DNA from: Sphingomonas koreensis | GTDB lineage: Bacteria > Pseudomonadota > Alphaproteobacteria > Sphingomonadales > Sphingomonadaceae | Direction of reading: 5' to 3' | DNA length: 64,000 nucleotides | Assembly: GCF_002797435.1 (NCBI RefSeq) | Contig: NZ_PGEN01000001.1 | Span: forward strand, 3,718,501-3,782,500 | Shown here: positions 37,379-46,707 of the stretch, piece after piece | Layout: every line of letters starts with the position of its first letter | Position numbering within the stretch: the first letter of the stretch is position 1 | The notes under the pieces: model-generated | Databases searched by the model: none | What the model was told of the DNA's origin: nothing | What the model saw: the letters and a program-made list of their open reading frames with translations, nothing else | Position numbers and translations under genes: made by a program

Positions 37379-38130
37379 GCCTGCTCGATCTTCAGCGCGA
37401 CATGCGCAGCTGGCTGACGCGGGAGGATGAGGCAATCGCAACCCGCCTCGGCTCCGGCTCCGGCTCGGGGCCTGGCCTTCGTGCCTATCTCAACAACTAC
37501 CGTGCCCAGCTTGTCGCCTGCCTTGAGGACAGCTTCGCCCGCACCCGCGACTGGATCGGCGGCGAGGCGTTCGAAGCGGCGGTGATCGCGCATATCGCGC
37601 GCGTCCCGCCGAGCAGCTGGACGCTCGACGCCTATCCCCGCGATTTCCCCGCGACGCTGGCGATCCTCTATCCCGGCGATCCCGACGTCGCTGAGCTGGC
37701 TTGGCTCGACATGGCGCTTGGGGAGGCTTTCGTCGGACCCGACAGCCAGACCCTGGACGACGATCTTACCGGGATCGACTGGGATCGCGCCGTGCTGCGT
37801 TTTACGCCCACGATCGATCTCGCCGAACTGACCACCAACGCCACCGCGATCTGGTCGGCGCTCGCCGATGGCGTCATTCCGCCGGGTGTCGAGATGCTGC
37901 CCGAAGCCGGTGCCATGATCGTCTGGCGCCATGCCGGGGTTTCGTGTTTCCGCGCGATCGATATGCGGGAGCGGCAGGCGTTGCTCCTGGCGTGTCAGGG
38001 GGTGTCCTTCGCAGCACTCTGCGCCGCGATGGTCGATGCCTATGGCAACGATGATGGCATCGCACTGGCCGGACAGATGCTCGGCCAGTGGCTCGGCGAG
38101 GGGCTGATCGTCGGCATCGAAACCCGCTGA
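37375..38130 (+). CDS. bufC: BufC: DUF2063 partner protein
   Basis: A 251-residue DUF2063 protein, the usual partner of DUF692 enzymes; it likely helps present the precursor to BufB. The N-terminal region has LLDLQRDMRSWL, LRAYLNNYRAQLVACLEDSFARTRDWIGGEAFE and PPSSWTLDAYPRDFP. A Gly-Ser run GSGSGSGPG near residue 25 comes from a short hexanucleotide repeat and looks like a linker. The C-terminal half resembles a small winged fold. Start overlaps the bufB stop (ATGA). It is the last gene of the cluster. Confidence 0.88.
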   Translation: MSLLDLQRDMRSWLTREDEAIATRLGSGSGSGPGLRAYLNNYRAQLVACLEDSFARTRDWIGGEAFEAAVIAHIARVPPSSWTLDAYPRDFPATLAILYPGDPDVAELAWLDMALGEAFVGPDSQTLDDDLTGIDWDRAVLRFTPTIDLAELTTNATAIWSALADGVIPPGVEMLPEAGAMIVWRHAGVSCFRAIDMRERQALLLACQGVSFAALCAAMVDAYGNDDGIALAGQMLGQWLGEGLIVGIETR

Positions 38131-38173
38131 TCTCCTCTTGAGCCTGATCGCGCCTCAGGCATAACCGGCGGCG

Positions 38174-38656
38174 ATGCTACTCCCCGATATTCCGCTCCAG
38201 CCGCTCGAACGCGGTCAGCTCAACGTGATGCGCCTGACCGGCGTCATCGGCTTTGTCGTCGCGACGATTGCGGTGGCGATTCCGAGCTGGGCACTCTCGC
38301 ATAGCTGGGAGTGGCTGCCGGTCTGGGCCGCACCGCTGGCAGTTGCGCTGGCTGGCGTCTGGTCGACCCTGCTTGCGCGCCGACGCTGGGCGCGCTGGGG
38401 CTGGGCGTGGACGGGCAGGGAGCTTCACGTCGCTTCGGGCTGGCTGATTCAGTCCCACACCATTGTCCCTGCCGCGCGCGTCCAGCATATCGATGTGACG
38501 CAGGGGCCGGTTCAGCGGATGTTCGGCGTGGCGACCCTGGTGCTCCATACGGCGGGCACGGCAAACAGCGAGGTCGATCTTCCCGGCATCTCGCGCGAGA
38601 CCGCCGAGGAGATCCGCGACGCGATCCGCGAGCATCTGTCGAGCGATCCCTGGTGA
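38174..38656 (+). CDS. Bacterial PH-domain protein (YdbS-like)
   Basis: A 160-residue membrane protein. Two membrane segments (TGVIGFVVATIAVAIPSWAL, LPVWAAPLAVALAGVW) are followed by a bPH2 domain with WTGRELHVASGWLIQSHTIVPAARVQHIDVTQGP and FGVATLVLHTAGTANSEVDLPGIS. This matches the YdbS half of the YdbS-YdbT pair. It is translationally coupled to the next, larger bPH2 gene. The function is unknown. Confidence 0.85.
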   Translation: MLLPDIPLQPLERGQLNVMRLTGVIGFVVATIAVAIPSWALSHSWEWLPVWAAPLAVALAGVWSTLLARRRWARWGWAWTGRELHVASGWLIQSHTIVPAARVQHIDVTQGPVQRMFGVATLVLHTAGTANSEVDLPGISRETAEEIRDAIREHLSSDPW

Positions 38657-40119
38657 GCGAAGGCGTGAGCGACAACGAGCCCAAACGCGTCCATCCGGGC
38701 ACCATCGCGATCGATTTCCTGCGCCGCGCGCCCCAGACGGTGATCGGCCTCCCTGCGATTGCCGGATATACGTCGGGACGCAGCATCGGCTGGATCCTGC
38801 TTGCCGCATCGGTACTGGGCGCGGTGATGCTGGCGATCACCTGGGTCGGCTGGCGGCGTTTCACCTATACTGTCGCCGAGCATGAGCTGGTGATCGAACG
38901 CGGGCTGCTCAACCGCAGCCGCCGATCGATCCCGCTTGCACGGATCCAGGACGTGTCGATCGAGCGCAAGCCGCTCGCGCGCCTGTTCGGTCTTGCCGAA
39001 GTGAAGGTGGAAACCGGCGGCGGCGAAAAGGACGAGGCGGTGCTCGACAGCGTCTCGCTCGCCGAGGCGGAGCGGTTGCGCGCAGCGCTGCGCGGGCATC
39101 ATGCGCCCACGGTGCCGCTTGAATCGGGCGACATCGGCGTGGCGGCTGCGGATGCCGCCGCGCTTCCGGTCATCTTCCGCATGTCCCTCCCACGGGTCCT
39201 CTTGCTCGGTATCTTCAGCTTTTCGCTGGTCTGGATCGCGGCGTTGTTCGGTATGCTGCAGTTCTTCGATCAGTTCATCGATTTCGGCATCGATCGCGCG
39301 CGCGACTGGGCCGAGGTCGCGAAGGATGAGGTGCAGGCACGTTTCAGCATCGCCGCTGCGCTGGCGGTCGCCGGGGTCGCGCTCGTTCTGGGCGTGGTCA
39401 GCGGAGTCGTTCGCACAACCTTGCGTGATTACGGCTTCACGCTGCGCGCAGGGGGCGGGCGTTTCCGTCGCACGCGCGGGCTTCTGACCCGCAGCGAGGT
39501 GGTGGTGGCGATGCGCCGCATCCAGCTCGCCATGGTCCAGCGCGGTCCGCTGCGTGGCGCTCTCGGCTGGAACGCGCTCAGTTTCCAGACGCTCGGCGGG
39601 AGCAACGATCCCAGCGGGCGGCAGACGATGGCGCCGCTGGCGCGCGAGCATGAAGTCGCATGGATCGTCGAGACGGCAGGCCTGCCGCATTTCGAGCGGC
39701 TTCCGCTCCGTCCGGTTGCAGCCGGGCACGTCATCCGTTGTGTGCTGATGGCGCTCCCCTGGCCGCTGCTCATGCTTGGGGCTGCGCTGGCGGTGACTCC
39801 GTTTGCCTGGCTAGGCAGCTTGCTGCTGATCCCGATCGCCGGGGCGGCGCTGCTCCAGCGCCGTTTCCATCGCTATGCGCTGCGCGATACCAGCCTGCAG
39901 GTGATGCGCGGGGTCATCGCCCAGCGCGACTGGATCGTCCCGTTCGAGAACGTGCAGACGGTCACGCTCCGTGCCGGCCTGGTCCAGCGCTGGCTCGGCG
40001 TCGCGAGCGTGCTGGTCGATACCGCAGGCGCTGGCGGTGGCGGCGCGCCCGATGTCGTCGACCTCAATCGCGCCGATGCGCGGACACTGGCAACCGGGCT
40101 GGTCGAACGGATCGGCTAG
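38653..40119 (+). CDS. Bacterial PH-domain protein (YdbT-like)
   Basis: A 488-residue membrane protein with three bPH2 repeats: LVIERGLLNRSRRSIPLARIQDVSIER, a middle copy near RTRGLLTRSEVVVAMRRIQLAMVQRGP, and LQVMRGVIAQRDWIVPFENVQTVTLRAG. Hydrophobic pairs separate them (SIGWILLAASVLGAVML, FSFSLVWIAALFGML, LMALPWPLLMLGAAL). It matches the YdbT partner of the preceding gene. GTG at 38653 overlaps the upstream stop (GTGA); the frame opening at 38311 lies inside the neighbouring gene. Confidence 0.85.
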   Translation: MSEGVSDNEPKRVHPGTIAIDFLRRAPQTVIGLPAIAGYTSGRSIGWILLAASVLGAVMLAITWVGWRRFTYTVAEHELVIERGLLNRSRRSIPLARIQDVSIERKPLARLFGLAEVKVETGGGEKDEAVLDSVSLAEAERLRAALRGHHAPTVPLESGDIGVAAADAAALPVIFRMSLPRVLLLGIFSFSLVWIAALFGMLQFFDQFIDFGIDRARDWAEVAKDEVQARFSIAAALAVAGVALVLGVVSGVVRTTLRDYGFTLRAGGGRFRRTRGLLTRSEVVVAMRRIQLAMVQRGPLRGALGWNALSFQTLGGSNDPSGRQTMAPLAREHEVAWIVETAGLPHFERLPLRPVAAGHVIRCVLMALPWPLLMLGAALAVTPFAWLGSLLLIPIAGAALLQRRFHRYALRDTSLQVMRGVIAQRDWIVPFENVQTVTLRAGLVQRWLGVASVLVDTAGAGGGGAPDVVDLNRADARTLATGLVERIG

Positions 40120-41459
40120 CGCGCGGGCGCCGGCTGGGCTGCGGGCACGGTCACGACCGGTGGTACGACGGCATCGCTCTTGCGGCGGATGCCAGTCAAA
40201 CCGTCGGGCGCGGCGGCGCGTTTGGGATCGCTCTCGGTCAGGGGCGTGGGCACTGCTGCGGGCTGCATCGGCATGCGGCGCATGCACTGGACCGGGCTCG
40301 GCCGCTTGAATTCGTTGCAGTTCCACAACGCCTTGCCGAAGCCTTGCGATTGATCGCGCAGATAGCTGAACGACATCGCCTCGATCTGCCCGGGATTCGG
40401 CGCAGCGCCGGCCGACGGCACCTTGCTGCGGTCGGTCCAGCCGAGGAATTTGCAGAAGGGCCGCTCGCCGCACGTGCGGATCGCGAGTGCGGCGAAGGCG
40501 TCCGCGCCCATGCTGGTGTCCAAAGCGGCGTGGAAGACGTTGCTGGCTTCCCCCGTCACCGGCTGGGGAATCGCGGATTCGGGGATCGTGGCGGGATCGA
40601 CCGCAACGCCTTCCACGGCGAGTCCTGCGAGCGCCGCCGGGCCGGTCCCGCTGGCGTGGAAGGGAGAGAGCCGCGCCAGCTTGGCGATCACGGGTTCGGC
40701 ACCGGCATAGGAATGGCGAAAGGCGGGCGGAGTGCCCCACCATCCGGTCCAGCGGAAGAACAGGTGCGTATTCACCTCCGCAACCTTGTCCAGGCTAGAG
40801 CTCCAATATGGCACGACCCAATCGGTGTGGTAATGGGTCGAGTGGCCCACTTTTGTATAGACATATCCAGCCAATGCCTGCCGCGCGATGTCGCGCGCAC
40901 GGCTCCACGCTGCCGCGGATGGTGTGCGGCCCATGGCGCCGTCGCAGGTGAAAGTGAACTGACAGCCGGTATTTCGTTCCTGCCCCTGGAACACCACGCC
41001 GCACACGCTCTTGGGGAAGGCGGGGTGGCGCATGCGATTGATCACCACCTGGGCCACCGCACGCTGCCCGACGGCATCGTCGCCGGCCTCGTACCAGGTC
41101 GCGGCGGCAAGGCAGTCGACCGCGCGCGCCTGATCGTCTGCGGCACCGGTGAGGAAGAAGGGGCGCGCTGCGGGGTTGGGCGCCCTGGAGAAGGGGATGG
41201 TCGCATTGAAACGCCGCGCTTCATCCATGGGAAGCTCGGCGAGGCGGACCGGCTCGACCGAGGGGAGCTCTGCCTTGGGCACGACGCGCTTGGGCTTGCG
41301 GATTTCCGCCAGGGTCACCGCATCGGCCGGTGGCACCGGGGGCGCATTGAGGACGATCAGCAGCGGCGCCAGGATCGCCGCTAGGGCGGTGAGGGCGAGC
41401 GCAACCCAAAGGCCGGGCGAGATACGCGCAGAGTCGGTGGAGGAAAGAGGGTCGATCAC
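40116..41459 (-). CDS. SleB-type cell wall hydrolase
   Basis: A 447-residue protein. A single N-terminal membrane helix (LWVALALTALAAILAPLLIVL) is followed by a linker, then a SleB/Hydrolase_2 domain at about residues 130-260: CLAAATWYEAGDDAVGQRAVAQVVINRMRHPAFP with the catalytic Glu, and GCQFTFTCDGAM and THYHTDWVVPYWSSSLDKV. SleB domains are lytic transglycosylases or amidases acting on peptidoglycan. The C-terminal 180 residues are specific to this group. It converges with the PH-domain gene with a 4-base stop overlap. Confidence 0.85.
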   Translation of the reverse strand: MIDPLSSTDSARISPGLWVALALTALAAILAPLLIVLNAPPVPPADAVTLAEIRKPKRVVPKAELPSVEPVRLAELPMDEARRFNATIPFSRAPNPAARPFFLTGAADDQARAVDCLAAATWYEAGDDAVGQRAVAQVVINRMRHPAFPKSVCGVVFQGQERNTGCQFTFTCDGAMGRTPSAAAWSRARDIARQALAGYVYTKVGHSTHYHTDWVVPYWSSSLDKVAEVNTHLFFRWTGWWGTPPAFRHSYAGAEPVIAKLARLSPFHASGTGPAALAGLAVEGVAVDPATIPESAIPQPVTGEASNVFHAALDTSMGADAFAALAIRTCGERPFCKFLGWTDRSKVPSAGAAPNPGQIEAMSFSYLRDQSQGFGKALWNCNEFKRPSPVQCMRRMPMQPAAVPTPLTESDPKRAAAPDGLTGIRRKSDAVVPPVVTVPAAQPAPAR

Positions 41460-41538
41460 GGGCGTGCGCTATCCTTTTTCCGGCGAAGGCCGCCGCCCAT
41501 AACGCACGCGTGACGAAGTTGGAACCATCGAGGGGCAT

Positions 41539-41568
41539 CCGGAGCGGCGGCGCGTGCCTCCGCTCCGG
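41539..41568 (-). terminator. Probable terminator after cysK
   Basis: A 9-bp GC-rich stem (41539-41547 with 41560-41568) with a 12-base loop lies 9 bases past the cysK stop codon. There is no T-tract. Confidence 0.4.
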
Positions 41569-41576
41569 TACCGCGA

Positions 41577-42497
41577 TCAGCTTTCGGGCAGGAAATCGGG
41601 AACGCTGAGGTAGCGCTCGCCGGTGTCGTAATTGAAGCCGAGCACCCGCGATCCGGCGGGCAGGTCGGGCAGCTTCTTGGCAATGGCCGCCAGGGTCGCG
41701 CCCGAGCTGATGCCGACCAGCAGCCCTTCCTCACGCGCAGCGCGGCGGGCATAGTCCTTGGCATTGCCGGCATCGACCTGGATCGCGCCGTCGATGGCGT
41801 CGGTGTGCAGGTTCTTGGGCACGAAGCCCGCGCCGATGCCCTGGATCGGGTGCGGACCGGGTTGGCCGCCCGAGATCACCGGCGAAAGCTCGGGTTCCAC
41901 CGCGTAGACCTTGAGGTTCGGCCAGCTCTTCTTGAGCGTCTCGGCAACGCCGGTAATATGGCCGCCGGTGCCGACGCCGGTGATGATTACGTCGACCGGC
42001 GCGTCGGCGAAGTCATTGAGGATCTCCTGCGCGGTGGTCTTCACATGGACGTCCACGTTCGCCGGGTTCTCAAACTGCTGCGGCATCCAGGCGCCCGGGG
42101 TCGATTCGACGATCTCCACCGCGCGCTCGATCGCGCCCTTCATGCCCTTCTCACGCGGGGTGAGGTCGAAGGTCGCGCCATAGGCCAGCATCAGGCGACG
42201 GCGCTCGATGCTCATGCTCTCGGGCATGACGAGGATGAGCTTGTAGCCCTTGACCGCGGCGACCATCGCGAGACCGACACCGGTATTGCCGCTGGTCGGC
42301 TCGACGATCGTCCCGCCGGGCTTCAGGCTGCCATCGGCTTCCGCCGCTTCGACCATCGACAGTGCGATGCGGTCCTTGATCGATCCGCCGGGATTGGAGC
42401 GTTCGGACTTCACCCACACTTCGGCGCCGGGGAACAGGCGCTGGATGCGGATGTGCGGCGTATTGCCGATCGTCTCGAGGATGGTGTTGGCCTTCAC
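41577..42497 (-). CDS. cysK: Cysteine synthase A (O-acetylserine sulfhydrylase)
   Basis: A 306-residue PLP enzyme making cysteine from O-acetylserine and sulfide. The PLP Lys is in [13 protein letters not shown] near residue 43. The substrate loop [11 protein letters not shown], the MPESMS segment and the phosphate-binding [10 protein letters not shown] are present. The length matches CysK; CysM or a beta-synthase is less likely. Its start overlaps the stop of an MFS exporter gene by 4 bases on the same strand. Confidence 0.93.
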   Translation of the reverse strand: MKANTILETIGNTPHIRIQRLFPGAEVWVKSERSNPGGSIKDRIALSMVEAAEADGSLKPGGTIVEPTSGNTGVGLAMVAAVKGYKLILVMPESMSIERRRLMLAYGATFDLTPREKGMKGAIERAVEIVESTPGAWMPQQFENPANVDVHVKTTAQEILNDFADAPVDVIITGVGTGGHITGVAETLKKSWPNLKVYAVEPELSPVISGGQPGPHPIQGIGAGFVPKNLHTDAIDGAIQVDAGNAKDYARRAAREEGLLVGISSGATLAAIAKKLPDLPAGSRVLGFNYDTGERYLSVPDFLPES

Positions 42498-43819
42498 GTT
42501 TTCGTCTCCTCAGGAATAGGCTCCGCAAGGTGTACCGGCGGGTCGAAGGTTCGCGCACGCCGCAACTCTGGGAAGATACGCGCCCAATAGGCAGTTACCA
42601 AGATGGCGAGGAAGCCGCCGCCCACGGTCGCGACCACCGGGCCGATGGCTGCGGCGAGAAAGCCCGAGCGCGCCTCGCCCAGCTCATTTGAGCTCGACAC
42701 GAACAGGGTAGAGACGGATCCGACCCGGCCGCGCATCGCGTCCGGCGTGTAGAGCTGGATTAGCGAAGAGCGGACATAGACCGAGATCATGTCGAATGCA
42801 CCCAGCGCCGCCAGCGCGACGAGCGAAACGATCACCGCCGGGGCGAAATCGCTCCCGATCATCGAAGGTCCCCACCAGTTGCGCATCAGCGGCCCGGCCC
42901 ACCCGAACACGACGGTTGCCGCGCCGAATCCGATCACCGACCACAGCATCTTAACCCCGACATTGGTCTTGAGCGGCCGCCAGGAGAGGACGAGGCCGAC
43001 TGCCACCGCACCCAACGCAGGCGCAGCGCGCAGATGGCCGAGGCCATCAGCGCCGATCATCAGGATATCGCGGGCATAGATGGGCAGCATTGCGGTTGCG
43101 CCGCCGAGCAGGACCGCGAACATGTCGAGCGAGATCGCGCCGAGCACCAGCCGGTTCTGGCGGACATAATGGAGCCCGTCGAGCATCTGGCGGAGCGGGC
43201 TGCCGGTGCGCGCGATCTGGCTGCGCGGCACCGGGGTCACGAGGAACATCATCGTCAGCGAGATCAGGAACAGGCCGCCCGAAACCGCATAGGGCAGGGC
43301 AGGGGCGGCGGCGTAGAGATAGCCGCCCATTGCCGGGCCTGCGATCGATCCGACCTGCCAGGCGAGCGCACTCAGCGCGATCGCAGTGGGCAACGACGCG
43401 GCGGGGAGGAGATTGGGCGCCAGCGCCTGTTGCGCGGGCGCGAGGAAAGCGCGCGCGACGCCGAGCAATGCGGCGACGCCGAACAGCGCGGGGAGGGTGA
43501 CGGTGCCGCTCCAGGTCAGCCAGCCGAGGCTGAGCGCGCAGAATACCTCGAGTCCGATCGCCGCGCGGATGATCCAGCGCCGGTCGAGCCGGTCGGCGAC
43601 CCAGCCGGTGAACAAGGTGAGGACGAGCAGCGGCAGGAACTGGGCGAGGCCGACAAGACCAAGCTGGAGGGCAGCCTGCTTGATCCCCATCGTCTCGCGC
43701 GCAAGGTCATAGACCTGCCAGCCGATCACCACGACCATCGACAGGCCCGCCAGCGTCGAGGCGAGGCGCGAGATCCAGTAGACGCGGTAGTTGCGGATGG
43801 CGAAGGGATGAGCGGCCAT
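42494..43819 (-). CDS. MFS transporter, EntS-like
   Basis: A 441-residue 12-helix major facilitator. The first helices ([24 protein letters not shown]) and the A-motif-like [16 protein letters not shown] near residue 75 are clear. The pattern resembles the MFS_3/EntS branch that includes siderophore exporters. The substrate is not known. It is upstream of and overlaps cysK; no regulatory element was recognised. Confidence 0.87.
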   Translation of the reverse strand: MAAHPFAIRNYRVYWISRLASTLAGLSMVVVIGWQVYDLARETMGIKQAALQLGLVGLAQFLPLLVLTLFTGWVADRLDRRWIIRAAIGLEVFCALSLGWLTWSGTVTLPALFGVAALLGVARAFLAPAQQALAPNLLPAASLPTAIALSALAWQVGSIAGPAMGGYLYAAAPALPYAVSGGLFLISLTMMFLVTPVPRSQIARTGSPLRQMLDGLHYVRQNRLVLGAISLDMFAVLLGGATAMLPIYARDILMIGADGLGHLRAAPALGAVAVGLVLSWRPLKTNVGVKMLWSVIGFGAATVVFGWAGPLMRNWWGPSMIGSDFAPAVIVSLVALAALGAFDMISVYVRSSLIQLYTPDAMRGRVGSVSTLFVSSSNELGEARSGFLAAAIGPVVATVGGGFLAILVTAYWARIFPELRRARTFDPPVHLAEPIPEETKT

Positions 43820-43895
43820 GGAGAGTGTCGGGCGATCCTGTCGGGCCGCGGCCGGGGAACGGGCGGCGTCAGGCGCCTGTAGGCCGCCGGTGCCC

Positions 43896-43926
43896 GCCCG
43901 CGCAATGAGGGATTCGTTGCGCGGGC
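43896..43926 (-). terminator. Probable terminator after the PNPOx-like gene
   Basis: A perfect 10-bp stem (43896-43905 with 43917-43926) with an 11-base loop, 12 bases past the stop codon. No clear T-tract. Confidence 0.5.
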
Positions 43927-43938
43927 GAAGTCATGGGT

Positions 43939-44433
43939 TCAGCTCAACGAAACTTCCGCGACCTTGTCGCGATATTCCTGCTTCGGGTCGGCACCGAGCA
44001 GGAGCTTCACGCCAGCAAGCAGGCTGTTCTCATTGAGCCAGATCTGCGCGCGCTCAGTATCCAGCCGGACAAGCTGGAGGTTGGGATCTTCCTTGCCGCC
44101 TTCGAACCAGGCGGCGACGAAGGGATTCCACAACCGGTCGATCGTCGCACGATCATGATCGAGGACAAGATTGCCGTGGATCGTCGCCCAGAGGTCGTGC
44201 CCTTTGGATGCGAAATGTGCCATCGCGCGATGACCTTCGCGCATTGCTCGGACGAGACCATTGTCCTTTGTAGTGAAGAACCAGATCGGGCCGCCAGCGG
44301 CGTCTTCGTCGCGCAGCGCTGTCATCGGCTGGGCGTGACCGTCGTCGATACCGTCAAGACCGAGAAACAGGGTCCTGTCGCTGTCGAGCGCTTTCCAGAA
44401 TTTATCTTGGAGTTCCTGTTGGTTGGCCATCAT
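43939..44433 (-). CDS. Pyridoxamine 5'-phosphate oxidase family (general stress) protein
   Basis: A 164-residue protein of the split-barrel flavin-binding class. FWKALDSDRTLFLGLDG, PIWFFTTKDNGLVRAM, GHDLWATIHGNLVLDHDRATIDRLWNPFVAAWFEGG and LDTERAQIWLNENSLL match the general-stress subgroup of pyridoxamine-phosphate-oxidase-like proteins. These bind FMN or FAD; they are not the PdxH enzyme. CAGGAG lies 5 bases before the ATG at 44433. Confidence 0.85.
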   Translation of the reverse strand: MMANQQELQDKFWKALDSDRTLFLGLDGIDDGHAQPMTALRDEDAAGGPIWFFTTKDNGLVRAMREGHRAMAHFASKGHDLWATIHGNLVLDHDRATIDRLWNPFVAAWFEGGKEDPNLQLVRLDTERAQIWLNENSLLAGVKLLLGADPKQEYRDKVAEVSLS

Positions 44434-44509
44434 GCATCTCCTGAGAAGTAGATGCAGTCCGAACGGCCGGAGCACTGGCCAGGTTCCGGCGTTTCGTCTG
44501 GAAGCGGTT

Positions 44510-45397
44510 TCAGCCGAGCGCCGGAAGCGCGGGCCGTGCGCCGATATAGGCGTGTGCCGGCTGGTCGAGCGGAAAGCCCACTTGACCCAGGCGGCCGAGC
44601 AATTGGCGCGCACGATTGGTGAGCGCAAGCCTTGCGTCGATCGCGGCGGGTGCGGTGACCAGATCGGGTGCGATCACCAGCCCCTCCGGCACGCGGCGCA
44701 GCTTTCCGGACGCGACCAGCCCTTCGATATTACGTGAGACCGTCGCGTAGGGGAGGCCCAGGATGCGCGCGACCGTGCTCGGTTTGACCGGCGCCAAGTA
44801 GGGGCCGGCGGCATGTGCGAAGCGGCGATTGGCCCATTCGATCGCGAAGATCAGCGCAAGGCGCGTCCAGTTCTCGCGCCGGTGATGATGGCATTCGATC
44901 GTCGCGAGCAACAGGTCGAAGGCGATTCCGATCCCCGCGCGCGGGTCATAAACGCGGTCCGGCCGCGGTTCGGGCAGCATCAGATTGGCGGCGCGCACAT
45001 CCTCCACCAATCGGACGAGCAGATCGTGGCAGCCGTCGGCCATCAGCGCGACCCGGGGGTCGCAGATCACCTGCAGGGGAACGGACAGGCCCGTTTCGCC
45101 GCGGACCAGCAGGCCATCGTCGATCAGCTGGTTCGCCTGCCTGCGGATCGTCTCGAAAGGGCGGGCGAGCGAAGCGGCGAGCGCATTGACGCTGACCGGA
45201 TAGGATCGCCCGGGCCCATAGTCGAATGGCCCGCAGGCCCGCGCTGCAGCGGCGAAGATCAGTACGCGATTGGGGGCTCCGAGCGCTCCGATACCGGCGG
45301 ATATTGCGGATGCCGCGAACTCGGCCAGCAGCCCCTCGAACAACGGTCCTTGCAGCGGGGCCGCAGCCTGATGCTGTTGAGCCGGCTCAAACGCCAT
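44510..45397 (-). CDS. Predicted double winged-helix regulator of unknown family
   Basis: A 295-residue protein I do not recognise by name. It has two helix-turn-helix-like segments: SVNALAASLARPFETIRRQANQLIDDGLL near residue 70, and PSTVARILGLPYATVSRNIEGLVASGKL near residue 222, each followed by a wing-like strand. The middle part contains the DLLLATIECHHHRRENWTRLALIFAIEWANRRFAH helices. The ATG at 45397 (GGAGAGG upstream) is preferred over 45418. A 9-bp inverted repeat at 45500-45550 lies 103 bp upstream and may be its operator. Confidence 0.7.
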   Translation of the reverse strand: MAFEPAQQHQAAAPLQGPLFEGLLAEFAASAISAGIGALGAPNRVLIFAAAARACGPFDYGPGRSYPVSVNALAASLARPFETIRRQANQLIDDGLLVRGETGLSVPLQVICDPRVALMADGCHDLLVRLVEDVRAANLMLPEPRPDRVYDPRAGIGIAFDLLLATIECHHHRRENWTRLALIFAIEWANRRFAHAAGPYLAPVKPSTVARILGLPYATVSRNIEGLVASGKLRRVPEGLVIAPDLVTAPAAIDARLALTNRARQLLGRLGQVGFPLDQPAHAYIGARPALPALG

Positions 45398-45499
45398 CAC
45401 TGGGCGCCTCTCCAGCAATGAAATCGCAACGCACCAACGCTTTGAAATCCCCCAATTCGGGAGAAGTGAAGGCGGAATTCAGGACATGCGCAACGGATC

Positions 45500-45550
45500 A
45501 ACTACTCATTTTGCGCGATTGAACGGGAAGTCATGTCATTTTGAGTAGTT
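45500..45550. promoter_or_regulatory. Candidate operator: spaced 9-bp inverted repeat
   Basis: AACTACTCA (45500-45508) and its exact inverse TGAGTAGTT (45542-45550) are 42 bases apart start to start, about four helical turns. They lie in the 260-bp upstream region of the double winged-helix gene. Otherwise that region holds no evident gene. Autoregulation is inferred. Confidence 0.4.
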
Positions 45551-45657
45551 TCGGGCGGAACGAAGCACCCGGACCGCCGTAATCCGGCCGTTCGGGCGGT
45601 TCGCTGGATCATTCCGACTGCGAACGGATGTCTATTTTCCGCCGATTCCCGGCGGGA

Positions 45658-46554
45658 TCAACGCTGAAGCTTGGCCATGATCGTCATCGCCTGTTCGCCG
45701 CCGGACTTGGGGACGATTTCTCCCATCCGGTCCGTAATAGCGCTCCAGTTCGCGGCGATACCCTCCGGGGTGAGATCCTCTCCCTCAAGCCGGACCCCCG
45801 GGGTCAGCGTGATATAGGCAGCCTGGAACACCCCGGCGCCTGCCCCGACGATCATGTTGGTCGGCGCATCCTCACTTACCAGGAACAGGGCCGCTGGCGC
45901 GACGCTTTCAGGCGTGAATGCCTGGAAAGCGGCTTCGGGGAAGATATCTTCGGTCATCCGTGTTCCCGCCGTGGGAGCGATGGTGTTGACGCGGATGTCG
46001 TACTTTGCGCCTTCCAGATACAGCGTCTTGGTGAGGCCGGCGAGCCCGAGCTTCGCTGCCCCGTAATTGGCCTGGCCGAAATTGCCGTAGAGGCCGGTCG
46101 AGGATGCTGTCATCAGGATGCGGCCATAATTCTGGTCGCGCATCGTCGACCAGACGGCCTTGGTGACGTTGGCCGAACCATTGAGATGAACGTCCACCAC
46201 GAAGCGGAAATCTTCCGGCTCCATGTTCGCGAAGCTCTTGTCGCGAAGGACGCCGGCATTGTTGATCAGGATGTGGACGCCGCCCCATTTTTCTTTTGCG
46301 GCGGCGACCATCGCTTCCATCTGGGCATAGTCGGTGACGCTGCCGCCGTTGGCCAGCGCCTCGCCGCCCAGTGCCTCGATCTCCTCGACGACCTTTGCGG
46401 CGGCATCGGAGTGACCGGTACCGTCGCGTGAGCCACCAAGGTCGTTGACCACGACCCTTGCGCCGCGCCGCGCCAGCTCGAGCGCATAGGCGCGGCCGAG
46501 GCCACCTCCGGCTCCTGTCACGATCGCCACACGCCCGTCGAACCTGATCGCCAT
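45658..46554 (-). CDS. SDR oxidoreductase, hydroxyacyl-CoA dehydrogenase (MFE-2-like)
   Basis: A 298-residue short-chain dehydrogenase. TGAGGGLG near residue 14 binds cofactor, NDLGGSRDGTGHSD is typical of the MFE-2-type (R)-3-hydroxyacyl-CoA dehydrogenases, NNAG is near 98, and the catalytic Ser and Tyr-Lys are in ASSTGLYGNFGQANYGAAK. It probably serves beta-oxidation or a related acyl-CoA pathway. GGAGG lies before the ATG at 46554. Confidence 0.87.
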   Translation of the reverse strand: MAIRFDGRVAIVTGAGGGLGRAYALELARRGARVVVNDLGGSRDGTGHSDAAAKVVEEIEALGGEALANGGSVTDYAQMEAMVAAAKEKWGGVHILINNAGVLRDKSFANMEPEDFRFVVDVHLNGSANVTKAVWSTMRDQNYGRILMTASSTGLYGNFGQANYGAAKLGLAGLTKTLYLEGAKYDIRVNTIAPTAGTRMTEDIFPEAAFQAFTPESVAPAALFLVSEDAPTNMIVGAGAGVFQAAYITLTPGVRLEGEDLTPEGIAANWSAITDRMGEIVPKSGGEQAMTIMAKLQR

Positions 46555-46707
46555 ACCGCCTCCTCGAATCTTCGTACGGCTAGTGGCGCGCGCGCATCAC
46601 TTTCGCAAGACTCGCAAAGAGAGTGAACGGCTCGCCAGTGCTAAATGGCACTCGACGGGACCGGTGGGTCTGAGCCATGTTCTCCCGGCCAACTGGCGGG
46701 GGGCTCA

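Noticed and set aside
38311..38652. Earlier start for the YdbT-like gene
   Set aside because: It would overlap most of the YdbS-like gene in another frame; the GTGA overlap at 38653 gives the expected N-terminus.
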